From Bacteroidetes bacterium GWF2_40_14 (GTDB lineage: Bacteria > Bacteroidota > Bacteroidia > Bacteroidales > UBA932), in assembly GCA_001769195.1 (NCBI GenBank), contig MEOK01000028.1, forward strand, positions 1 through 62,166: a DNA stretch of 62,166 nucleotides, read 5' to 3'. The notes below the pieces were generated by a model. It had not been told where the DNA came from, did not search any database, and worked only from the letters and a program-made list of their open reading frames with translations. A program made the position numbers and the translations under genes. This document shows, in pieces, positions 16,219 through 24,238 of this stretch. Within the stretch, counting starts at the first letter, position 1. Every line of letters starts with the position of its first letter.

Positions 16219-19035
16219 ATGAAAAGACTATTTTTATTAGTGGCATCTATTGCTCTATTTGCAACCGCAAATGCACAGGTACCACCTACTCTGCCATTGG
16301 ATCCAAAAGTAAGAACCGGGAAACTGGATAACGGACTCACATATTATGTTGTGAAAAACGCTGAACCTAAAGGTCAGGCAGAATTTTACATCGCACAGAA
16401 AGTTGGTGCAATATTGGAAGAAGAAAATCAGAGAGGCCTTGCTCACTTTCTTGAACATATGGCATTTAACGGTTCTAAAAATTTCCCGGGAAACGGAATA
16501 ATCTCATACCTGGAAAAAATCGGGGTTAAATTTGGTGTCAACCTTAATGCCTCTACAGGTGTGGACCAGACAATTTACAATATTTCCAGCGTTCCAGTAA
16601 AAAGACAGGGAATTATTGACTCTTGTCTTCTTGTTCTTTATGACTGGTCTTGTGCCATAAACCTTAAAGAGGAAGACATTGATAAAGAGAGAGGGGTTAT
16701 CCGCGAGGAGCTTCGTACAAGAAGCAGCGCACAACTGAGAATGATCGAGACTATTCTGCCTGAAATCATGCCTGACAGTAAATATGCTCACAGGCTGCCT
16801 GGTGGTCTGGTTAAGGTTATTGACACATTTACCCCAAAAGAGCTTCGTGATTTTTATCAGAAATGGTATCGTCCAGATCTGCAGGGCATTATCGTTGTTG
16901 GTGATATCGACCCTATTGCTATAGAAAATCAGATCAAGTCTCTTTTCAGCTCAATTCCAAAGAAAAAAGATGCAGCAGAAAGGGTAGAATTTCCAGTTCC
17001 TGATACAAAGGAGGCATTAATATCTGTTGCTAGCGATCCTGAAGCTACATCTACCAATATTATGATGATGTTCAAACAGGATGTCCTGCCAAAGGAGTTC
17101 AGACCTACAGTCGCCTCCCTTGCTATGGACTACATGATAAATATGGTTACAGGCATGCTCAGTGCCCGTTTACAGGAAGCTGCCCAAAAGGCAAACCCTC
17201 CTTATACAAACGCCAGCGCATCATATGGTGATTATGTTGTATCAAACACAAAGGCTGCATTTGATATTTCGGCCGGAGCAAAAGAGGGAGAAATTGACAA
17301 GGCCCTCAGAGCAATTGTTAATGAATCTGAAAGGGTAAGAAAATTTGGATTCACCCCTTCTGAATATGACAGGGCAAGAGCTAACTTCACCAGCCGGATG
17401 GAGCAAATATACAAAGAGCGGGAAAAACAGAAGAACTCTTTTTATGTAGACCAGATCCTTAACAACTTCACTACTGGTAATGCAATGCCTGGAATAGAGA
17501 TGGAGTACACAATGATGATGCAGATTGCTCCTTCTATAACTATTGATCAGATTAACATGTTTGCAAAATCTCTTCCAAAGAACGAGAATCTTGCAATTGC
17601 CATAATGATGCCTAAAAAAGACGGACTTAAAGTACCTTCTAAAGAAGAAGTTCTTAATATATACAACAATGCTCTAAAAGACAGTGTTGAAGCTTACAAG
17701 GAGACTGTGTCCAACGAACCTCTTGTTCCTGTTGCTCCTGTTGCTGGTAAAGTAGTTAACGAGGTAAACGATCCTATGAGCGGTGCTATTGTGTGGACAT
17801 TGTCAAATGGCGCTACAGTTGTTGTGAAGAAAACCGACTTCAAGGAAGATCAGATTTTGTTTTCTGCAAGCAGTCGTGGCGGTTTCTCTCTTTTTGACAA
17901 ATCAGATATTGTTGCAACAAAGGTTATTGGCAACATGATTTCAATTGGTGGCGTTGGCAAGTTCAGCCAGACCGATCTAAGAAAGGTTCTGGCCGGTAAA
18001 AACGTAGCTGTTGGTGCTTCTGTTAGCACATATACAGAAGGTATTGGAGGCTCTTCTACACCAAAGGATATTGAGACATTCATGCAGCTTCTTTATCTTA
18101 ATTTCACGGCTTTAAGACAGGATGACGAAGCTTATCAGGCATTTATGGGCAGAATGAAAGCCCAGTTGCAAAATGCTGCATCAGATCCTATGACTGCTTT
18201 TTCTGATACATTACAGGCTATTCTGTATAACAACAACCCTTATTCACAAAGAATGAGCATCGAGATGCTTGACAAGGTTAATTATCCACGAATCATGGAA
18301 CTTGCAAGGGCTAGATTTGCAAATGCTGCTGACTTTACTTTTGTTTTTGTCGGCAACGTAGACCCTGCCACACTTAAACCACTTGTTGAAACTTACATAG
18401 GTTCTCTGCCTGCCAATAAGGCCAGGAAAGAGAACTGGGCAAATACTGGCATGGTACCTGTTAAAGGGAAGCTGGTTAAGCACTTCGACAAAGAGATGCA
18501 AACCCCTAAAGCTACCGTATATACAATTTTAACGGGTAAAGCTGCGTATACTGTTGAGAACCTTATTATGGCAGACATGATGAAACAGGCTTTTGACATG
18601 GTATTTACCAAAACAATCCGCGAAGAAGAGGGTGGCACTTATGGTGTTGGTGTAAACATGAACATGAGTTTTACTCCTGAAGAGTTTTTCACATTTATGT
18701 TTGGCTTCGATACAGACGTTGCTTTAACAGAGAAGTTGCTTAAGAGAGCTCATCTGGAGATTAACAATGTTCTTGAAAAGGGCGTGAATCCTGCTGATTT
18801 TGCCAAGATTACAGAATATATGCAAAAGAATTACACTCAGAACCTGAGAGAGAACAAATACTGGTCTTCGGTAATAACAAACAGGTTCATTTTGGGTAAA
18901 GACCTTCATACTACATACGAAGCTGCACTTAAGTCTATAACTCCTACCAAATTGCTTAATTTTATCAAAGCTGCTATTAGCCAAGGCAATCAATTTGAGA
19001 TAATTATGAGCGGCAAGGCAGCCGAGAAAAAATAA
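16219..19035 (+). CDS. M16 family zinc metallopeptidase (two-domain, pitrilysin-like)
   Basis: A 938-residue exported protease: the signal peptide is MKRLFLLVASIALFATANAQ. The inverted zinc motif HFLEH lies at residues 76-80, with a downstream Glu around 157-164 (DKERGVIREELR) as the third ligand. The second half (about 500-938) repeats the M16 fold without HxxEH, as in other two-domain members. It probably degrades peptides in the periplasm. The DUF3109 gene starts one base after its stop, so they are likely co-transcribed. Confidence 0.93.
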   Translation: MKRLFLLVASIALFATANAQVPPTLPLDPKVRTGKLDNGLTYYVVKNAEPKGQAEFYIAQKVGAILEEENQRGLAHFLEHMAFNGSKNFPGNGIISYLEKIGVKFGVNLNASTGVDQTIYNISSVPVKRQGIIDSCLLVLYDWSCAINLKEEDIDKERGVIREELRTRSSAQLRMIETILPEIMPDSKYAHRLPGGLVKVIDTFTPKELRDFYQKWYRPDLQGIIVVGDIDPIAIENQIKSLFSSIPKKKDAAERVEFPVPDTKEALISVASDPEATSTNIMMMFKQDVLPKEFRPTVASLAMDYMINMVTGMLSARLQEAAQKANPPYTNASASYGDYVVSNTKAAFDISAGAKEGEIDKALRAIVNESERVRKFGFTPSEYDRARANFTSRMEQIYKEREKQKNSFYVDQILNNFTTGNAMPGIEMEYTMMMQIAPSITIDQINMFAKSLPKNENLAIAIMMPKKDGLKVPSKEEVLNIYNNALKDSVEAYKETVSNEPLVPVAPVAGKVVNEVNDPMSGAIVWTLSNGATVVVKKTDFKEDQILFSASSRGGFSLFDKSDIVATKVIGNMISIGGVGKFSQTDLRKVLAGKNVAVGASVSTYTEGIGGSSTPKDIETFMQLLYLNFTALRQDDEAYQAFMGRMKAQLQNAASDPMTAFSDTLQAILYNNNPYSQRMSIEMLDKVNYPRIMELARARFANAADFTFVFVGNVDPATLKPLVETYIGSLPANKARKENWANTGMVPVKGKLVKHFDKEMQTPKATVYTILTGKAAYTVENLIMADMMKQAFDMVFTKTIREEEGGTYGVGVNMNMSFTPEEFFTFMFGFDTDVALTEKLLKRAHLEINNVLEKGVNPADFAKITEYMQKNYTQNLRENKYWSSVITNRFILGKDLHTTYEAALKSITPTKLLNFIKAAISQGNQFEIIMSGKAAEKK

Positions 19036-19036
19036 G

Positions 19037-19615
19037 ATGCAAATTATTGAAATTGGCAATTTCCTGGTAGCCTCTACCATACTTACAGAAAAGTTCGTAT
19101 GTGATTATTTCAGGTGTCATGGTGCTTGTTGCATAATTGGCGATAGCGGAGCCCCATTATCTGAAACAGAGTGTAGCCATTTAAAGAACGATTTCAATAA
19201 AATTTCAAAATATCTGAGACCAGAAGGGATCCGCTCCATTGAGGAGCAGGGTCCCTTTGTCTTGGATTCCGATGGAGACCTGGTCACTCCCCTTATTGAA
19301 GGAGAAGAGTGCGCATACACTCAGTTCGACAAGGAAGATAATTGTTTCTGCGGAGTTGAGGTTGCCTTCAACGCCGGAGAGAGTACTTTAAAAAAACCAA
19401 TCTCATGCTGGCTATATCCAATACGAACAACAACATTGTCGAACGGAATGGTAGCTCTCAATCTACATGAGTGGCACATCTGTCTCGATGCTTTTGCAAA
19501 AGGTAAAAAAGATGGGGTCCCCGTATTCAGATTTTTACGGGAACCCCTTATTTTTGCTTATGGAAAGGACTTTTACGATCAACTGGAAATCGCTTATGAA
19601 CAAATTGTTCTGTAG
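19037..19615 (+). CDS. DUF3109 family cysteine-rich protein
   Basis: A 192-residue cytosolic protein with the N-terminal cysteine motif CDYFRCHGACC and further Cys residues at EECAY, NCFCG, ISCWLYP and HICLD, typical of DUF3109 (related in pattern to YkgJ-type metal-binding proteins). A metal site is likely; function is unknown. The ISCWLYPI segment is a family landmark. A GC-rich hairpin with a following T-tract sits inside the gene at 19514-19555. Confidence 0.8.
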   Translation: MQIIEIGNFLVASTILTEKFVCDYFRCHGACCIIGDSGAPLSETECSHLKNDFNKISKYLRPEGIRSIEEQGPFVLDSDGDLVTPLIEGEECAYTQFDKEDNCFCGVEVAFNAGESTLKKPISCWLYPIRTTTLSNGMVALNLHEWHICLDAFAKGKKDGVPVFRFLREPLIFAYGKDFYDQLEIAYEQIVL

Positions 19616-19632
19616 CATGAGTGCAAATGCTG

Positions 19633-20604
19633 CTATACTTCTCTGTCCCCCACGTATCTTGCCAGTTTGACCAAATCGCTTTTATATACCGATTCATTAA
19701 GCACAGAAAGAGCATCCTCTGCACTCTGACAGTGTCCAAGAAGAGCTTTTTGTGCAAGCTGAATCCCGGAATATTTCTCAATCAGCGAATTTGCCTCATT
19801 AACAAGCCTCTCATCGTCTATTGTTTCCCTCATTAGAACCATAAGAGAACCTCTCTCCTCAGAAGTTGCCGAATTAAGGGCACATATAAGAGGTAGTGTT
19901 ATTTTCTTCTCCTTAATGTCTCCTCCGGCGGGTTTACCAGTATTCAGCTGTGGCATGTAATCGAATATATCGTCTCTTATCTGGAACGCAATACCAAGAT
20001 GATACGCATATCTCTCCATGGATACGAGAATTTCTTTATTTGTTCCAACTGAATATACTGCACTTTTGATTGCCGCAACAAACAGGCTGGCTGTTTTTCT
20101 GTATATGATGTTGTAATAGTCCTCTTCTGTAGTATCAAGACTATCTGCTTTCTGCATCTGAAAAAGTTCTCCTTCCGACAAATCTTCTACTGTCTTTGTG
20201 AAAAACCCCAATATTTGCGGATTTGGGTTTTTTACCAGCAGGGATAAAGCTTTTGCAAGCCAGTAATCTCCTGTGAGAATTGATGCTGCAGGGCTGAAGG
20301 TGGTTTGAACGGTAGGCGCACCTCTTCTGTAGGAGGCATTGTCTGCCACATCGTCGTGAAGCAGGGTTGCTGTATGAATCATCTCTGCTACCACTGCACA
20401 TGTAACCGACAACTCATTCGCTTGTCCGCATGCCTTGGCAGATAAAATGCTGAGCAAAGGACGTATCTGCTTACCTTTGTTGTCGAGCAGGTAGGAGTTT
20501 ATCGTATTGAGCAAAGAACTGTTGCTCTCCAGATTCTCCTTCATGATTTTCTGGAAACTATACCACTCCTTGTCTATGTTGCTGTTAATGCCTTTTATCT
20601 CCAT
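19633..20604 (-). CDS. All-trans polyprenyl diphosphate synthase
   Basis: A 323-residue class I prenyltransferase that extends FPP or GGPP with isopentenyl diphosphate, most likely to make the menaquinone side chain. The first Asp-rich motif is DDVAD (84-88) followed by RRGAPT; the usual fourth position is hydrophobic, so Ala is tolerated. The second motif is RDDIFDY (about residues 211-217). Large residues before the first motif are not informative enough to set chain length. It is the last gene of the trxA operon and converges with DUF3109. Confidence 0.92.
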   Translation of the reverse strand: MEIKGINSNIDKEWYSFQKIMKENLESNSSLLNTINSYLLDNKGKQIRPLLSILSAKACGQANELSVTCAVVAEMIHTATLLHDDVADNASYRRGAPTVQTTFSPAASILTGDYWLAKALSLLVKNPNPQILGFFTKTVEDLSEGELFQMQKADSLDTTEEDYYNIIYRKTASLFVAAIKSAVYSVGTNKEILVSMERYAYHLGIAFQIRDDIFDYMPQLNTGKPAGGDIKEKKITLPLICALNSATSEERGSLMVLMRETIDDERLVNEANSLIEKYSGIQLAQKALLGHCQSAEDALSVLNESVYKSDLVKLARYVGDREV

Positions 20605-20614
20605 TGCATATTAC

Positions 20615-21196
20615 TTAAGCCGGTGCATAATGTCTTGGTTCCAGAAGTTTTCTTTCTGCCGATTCCAGTGAGTACATAAGATCTTCCACATTATCGACAA
20701 TTACCAGCCCTTCTCTCCAATTGTTATTTAAAACCCGTTCTTTCTCCAAATGTTCAAAAAGCAGAAAAAGAGGGTTATAAAAACCATCTTGGTTAAAAAT
20801 AATCACTTCTCCGGAATAAAGCCCCAACCGCCTGAGGGTAAGGGTCTCCATTAGTTCTTCCAGTGTTCCTATTCCTCCTGGAAAGGCCACTACTGCATCT
20901 GTGTCATCGCGAAGTTTGTCTTTTCTTTCGCTCATAGTGGGAACAATCTCTATATTCTCAAGGCCGGGGTGATGAAACTCCAGTTCCTTCATAAATCCGG
21001 GAATAACTCCCTCCACTCTGGCCCCATTGGAAATCATAGTGTCGATTATTACACCCATTAAACCCTTACAACTTCCTCCGCAGACAATTGTATAATCAAG
21101 AAAGGAGGCCGCCTTAGCAAAGCATTCGGCGACCTCTTTATATTTATCTTCCAGAACATCGCTGGATGAACAATAGACACAAATTCTTTTACCCAT
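20615..21196 (-). CDS. LOG family (TIGR00730) nucleotide phosphoribohydrolase
   Basis: A 193-residue Rossmann-fold protein. The PGGIGTLEE motif (residues 106-114) with the upstream GGSCKGLMG loop is the signature of LOG enzymes, which cleave nucleoside 5'-monophosphates to base and ribose 5-phosphate. In bacteria the real substrate is often AMP or another NMP, not a cytokinin. It sits 10 bp upstream of the prenyl synthase gene. Confidence 0.92.
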   Translation of the reverse strand: MGKRICVYCSSSDVLEDKYKEVAECFAKAASFLDYTIVCGGSCKGLMGVIIDTMISNGARVEGVIPGFMKELEFHHPGLENIEIVPTMSERKDKLRDDTDAVVAFPGGIGTLEELMETLTLRRLGLYSGEVIIFNQDGFYNPLFLLFEHLEKERVLNNNWREGLVIVDNVEDLMYSLESAERKLLEPRHYAPA

Positions 21197-21212
21197 TAAT
21201 GATAATTAAGAA

Positions 21213-21809
21213 TTAAAAGAGAAATGCTACCGACAGTTGAAATCCCTGAAGGGTTGCATCTTTATATGTGCCTATCTGGTCCCATGTGGCATCTGCTGTT
21301 TTAAGTTTTCCCAGGCCCCAGTTATACTTGCCCATTACCTGAAGCTTCCACAAATCAAAACCTGCTCCCAGACCTACTCCATAGTCAAACCTGTTGATAT
21401 CGGAAATTGGTTGGTTTTCCAGTCTTGTACTGTTTTGAATTGCGTACGAGATAAAAGGACTGGCAACAATGAATGGTCTGAAAATAAGCATATCTATACC
21501 TATCTCCAGATTTATCGGAAGAGTAAGATAGTCAATGTTTATAGTATTGGCAGGATCATTGTTGATAGATGTATTTACAGTAGAATAAAGTAGTTCGGGC
21601 TGGATGGCCAGACCTAACAGCGGAACTTTTAACTGCAGGGCAACACCAAGCTGATAACCTGTCTGATTTTGCCATGTTTCGTTAATGTTTGAACTAATAT
21701 TGGACATACTTGCAAAATTAAGTCCCCCCTTTATCCCAAACCTTGATTGTGAAAATGAAGAGGTACTAACTATTAGTATCCCTAAAATCAGTGCTAAAAA
21801 CTTTTTCAT
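21213..21809 (-). CDS. PorT-family outer-membrane beta-barrel protein
   Basis: A 198-residue exported barrel: signal peptide MKKFLALILGILIVSTSSFSQ, then RFGIKGGLNFASMS and QTGYQLGVALQL, the hallmarks of the small PorT-like (outer membrane beta-barrel) family in Bacteroidota. The last strand ends in Phe. The function is unknown; it starts 6 bp after trxA. Confidence 0.85.
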   Translation of the reverse strand: MKKFLALILGILIVSTSSFSQSRFGIKGGLNFASMSNISSNINETWQNQTGYQLGVALQLKVPLLGLAIQPELLYSTVNTSINNDPANTINIDYLTLPINLEIGIDMLIFRPFIVASPFISYAIQNSTRLENQPISDINRFDYGVGLGAGFDLWKLQVMGKYNWGLGKLKTADATWDQIGTYKDATLQGFQLSVAFLF

Positions 21810-21815
21810 AATATT

Positions 21816-22133
21816 TTACATTAATGCATTAATCTTGGCGACTATTGCGGTTTTTGTTGTAGAGCCTACTATTTTATCTTTAAGTTCTCCGTTTTTGAAG
21901 AACAGGATTGTAGGGATATTGCGGATACCATATTTTACAGGAACCTCAGAACTTGAATCAACGTCACACTTTGCTATTACAGCTTTACCTTCATACTCTC
22001 CTGCCAGCTCATCTACAATCGGAGAAATCATGCGACAAGGACCACACCATGGAGCCCAAAAATCTACAAGAACTGGTTTGTCTGATTTGATTACAATTTC
22101 GTTGAAGTTTGCGTCGTTTACTGCTATTGCCAT
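21816..22133 (-). CDS. trxA: Thioredoxin
   Basis: A 105-residue cytosolic thioredoxin with the active site WCGPC (residues 29-33) and the cis-proline region VKYGIRNIPT. It has no signal peptide and normal length. It is the first gene of the trxA/barrel/LOG/prenyl synthase operon. Its upstream region is only about 64 bp before copy B of the palindromic element begins; no clear TAnnTTTG box is seen there. Confidence 0.97.
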   Translation of the reverse strand: MAIAVNDANFNEIVIKSDKPVLVDFWAPWCGPCRMISPIVDELAGEYEGKAVIAKCDVDSSSEVPVKYGIRNIPTILFFKNGELKDKIVGSTTKTAIVAKINALM

Positions 22134-22197
22134 AATTTTTTAATTTTTATTTATTCCGACTGCTAAATTACTATCTATTTTTAAATAATCCAATTTT

Positions 22198-22658
22198 GGT
22201 ATATGGGGACGCAAATTGCGTACCCATTCTCATTTATTCCTATTCTTATTTTGCTTCTTTGTTTTATTTATTGTGTATTTGTCTTTCCGGGCCGTGCAAC
22301 GGGCTAACCAAAAATACTAATTATGTGATTTTTTCATTGCATGGTGGGTGGTTGTGATATACGTGCACCAGATTTACCCGCTTCGCTCTCAATTCGCTAA
22401 AAAACAAAAGGCTGAAACCATATATGCCAGTACAAAAGGCTGCAGGTTTCAGCTCTCGTTTTTTCTAACGCTACTTTCGCTTAGCGGGTGCCCAAATCTT
22501 CCTTGCAAGTATATCACAACCACCCACCATGCTATTTTTACACATAATTAGTGTCTGTAACTATCTCATAGCAATGCCCGGAAAGACAAATACACAATCA
22601 ATTTTTGAGAGGCAAAATTCTTTCGAAAATGGGTACACAATGTGCGTCCCCATGTACC
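22198..22658 (-). repeat. Palindromic element family, copy B: about 460-bp nested palindrome
   Basis: The whole trxA-sdaA intergenic region is one nested inverted repeat. From outside in: terminal repeats GGTATATGGGGACG (22198-22211) and its inverted partner ending at 22658; a perfect 22-bp pair at 22271-22292 and 22576-22597; a perfect 12-bp pair at 22316-22327 and 22541-22552; a perfect 24-bp pair at 22339-22362 and 22509-22532; the conserved bulged arms; and a core stem 22410-22419 with 22445-22454 (GGCTGAAACC with GGTTTCAGCT). The right end abuts the sdaA stop codon, and a partial extra copy of the end sequence (CCATGTACCTT) lies at 22659-22670. Nothing coding was found in it. Confidence 0.9.
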
Positions 22659-22669
22659 TTCCATGTACC

Positions 22670-23869
22670 TTATACCTTGCCGACGAGCTCGGCGAGTCCT
22701 CCTGCTGCGGTCTCTTTGTAAATCCGGGGGAGATCGTGTCCCGTACGTTTCATAGCCTCCACCACAGTATCAAATGATACGAGATGTTTTCCGTCTGAAA
22801 GCAGAGCATACATATTAGCGTCCACTGCTCTTGTTGCTCCAAAGGCATTTCTCTCTATACAAGGAATCTGGACGAGCCCGCAAACAGGGTCGCAGGTAAG
22901 GCCAAGAAAATGCTCTATCCCTATTGATGCAGCATACTCTATCTGGGCAGGTGTCCCTCCAAAGAGTTGAACTCCCGCTCCTGCGGCCATGGCACATGCC
23001 GATCCTACTTCTCCCTGACAGCCAACTTCGGCTCCTGAAATTGAGGCGTTTGTCTTTATAATATTACCTATAAGGCCTGCTGTTGCAATTGCTTTTATAA
23101 TACGACTGTCCGAAAAATCATAAAACTTCCTGTTCAGATACAGAAGCCCTGGTAAAACTCCCGATGACCCACAGGTAGGTGCCGTTACAACAATTCCACC
23201 TGATGCATTTTCCTCAGAGACAGCAAGTGCAAATGAAAATGTCATTGATCTGCGCTGCATTGAACCCTGATATCCTTTGGCCTTGATGTAGAACGAAGCT
23301 GCTTTTCTTGAAAGATTCAGACCTCCGGGAAGAACGCCCTCTTTATCCAGTCCTCTCTCAACAGAGTCCGTCATTGCCTTCCATACCTCTGCAAGATAGT
23401 CCCATACATCATTTTCTTCATGAATGTCTACATACTCCCAGAACGTTCTTCCATTTGCTTGACACCACTCCAGGATATCCTTCATTTTGCTGTGCGGATA
23501 TACAGTAGTTCCTGATTTTCTCTCGCCGCTGTCGCTAAGGTCCCCACCTCCAATGCTGAATGTTGTCCAACTCTCCATTGTCTCTCCTTCATTGTCATAA
23601 GATTCAAACCTAAGTCCGTTAGGGTGTTGAGGAAGAAATGTTTCAGGTTCCCATAAAATCTTTGTTCGCTCCTTTCCAAGAACATCCAGTATTGCCTTGT
23701 CTGTCATATGACCCTCCCCTGTTGCTGCCAGGCTACCATAAAGAGTTACCGAAAAAAAAGATGCACCCTTGTTCCTTTCAAGAAACTGTTCCGATGCAAG
23801 CGCAGGAGCCATCGTATGACTGCTGGATGGACCCCGGCCAATTTTAAAAATCTCTTTTATACTTTCCAT
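22670..23869 (-). CDS. sdaA: L-serine ammonia-lyase, single-chain iron-sulfur type
   Basis: A 399-residue enzyme that converts L-serine to pyruvate and ammonia. The N-terminal GRGPSSSHTMAP motif (residues 11-22) and the C-terminal catalytic domain are in one chain. Cysteines for the 4Fe-4S cluster are seen in GCQGEVGSACAM and CDPVCGLVQIPC. The enzyme is oxygen sensitive in other species, consistent with an anaerobe. The ATG begins 5 bp after a TAACTTTG -7 box, so the mRNA is probably leaderless. The stop codon directly borders copy B of the palindromic element. Confidence 0.95.
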   Translation of the reverse strand: MESIKEIFKIGRGPSSSHTMAPALASEQFLERNKGASFFSVTLYGSLAATGEGHMTDKAILDVLGKERTKILWEPETFLPQHPNGLRFESYDNEGETMESWTTFSIGGGDLSDSGERKSGTTVYPHSKMKDILEWCQANGRTFWEYVDIHEENDVWDYLAEVWKAMTDSVERGLDKEGVLPGGLNLSRKAASFYIKAKGYQGSMQRRSMTFSFALAVSEENASGGIVVTAPTCGSSGVLPGLLYLNRKFYDFSDSRIIKAIATAGLIGNIIKTNASISGAEVGCQGEVGSACAMAAGAGVQLFGGTPAQIEYAASIGIEHFLGLTCDPVCGLVQIPCIERNAFGATRAVDANMYALLSDGKHLVSFDTVVEAMKRTGHDLPRIYKETAAGGLAELVGKV

Positions 23870-23874
23870 TCTGC

Positions 23875-23882
23875 AAAGTTAT
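23875..23882 (-). promoter_or_regulatory. -7 box TAACTTTG of sdaA, leaderless arrangement
   Basis: Minus strand TAACTTTG ends 5 bp before the sdaA ATG (23869). A transcription start 4-7 bp after the box would fall on or next to the start codon. Confidence 0.55.
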
Positions 23883-23914
23883 TCGATTGCTAAAAGCTTT
23901 GGCAGAGCTGCCTC

Positions 23915-24208
23915 CTAGATCACCGAATCGGCTTCCCAGACAAATGCCCGCAGGCCTTGTTTTTCTGCTTCTTCGTTATGTTTTCTGAGTTCTGCCAGCA
24001 ATGCTGGCAAAACTTCGGGTTCGACAACAGCCATGGTAACCATGTTTTTTGACGGCCAGGCATGTGAGGAGTAGTGAGGTTCTCCCTTACTACTCCCTCT
24101 ACCCTGAACATCTTCCCATTTGGTGAATCCACGTATGCTGCATTTATCCAGAGCATCAAGCACATTTGAACTGTGTGCCTGATTATATATTATCATTATT
24201 GCTTTCAT
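23915..24208 (-). CDS. PII-like small signalling protein in an RND efflux operon
   Basis: A 97-residue protein with a ferredoxin-like beta-alpha-beta-beta-alpha-beta plan: strand KAIMIIY, helix SNVLDALDKC, strand GFTKWEDVQG, a loop rich in Gly/Ser/His (RGSSKGEPHYSSHAWPSK), strand MVTMAVVE, helix PALLAELRKHNEEAEKQG, strand RAFVWEADSVI. This order and the position of the loop match PII (GlnB-like) proteins, although the modified Tyr and the usual nucleotide motifs are not conserved. A divergent PII group linked to metal-efflux RND genes is known; here the RND partner is drug-type. It lies 30 bp downstream of the permease gene. Role inferred: ligand-dependent control of the pump. Assignment is by pattern only. 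Confidence 0.6.
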   Translation of the reverse strand: MKAIMIIYNQAHSSNVLDALDKCSIRGFTKWEDVQGRGSSKGEPHYSSHAWPSKNMVTMAVVEPEVLPALLAELRKHNEEAEKQGLRAFVWEADSVI

Positions 24209-24238
24209 TCCGTATAATATTTAATTTTTACAAGTATA

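Noticed and set aside
15995-16219. tRNA or small RNA gene in the 15996-16218 gap and other long gaps
   Set aside because: No cloverleaf, CCA end or GC-rich stable fold is visible in any gap; this one is A+T-rich with only promoter boxes.
22198-22658. Intact insertion sequence
   Set aside because: Terminal inverted repeats are present but there is no transposase frame between them in any copy; if mobile, it would be non-autonomous.
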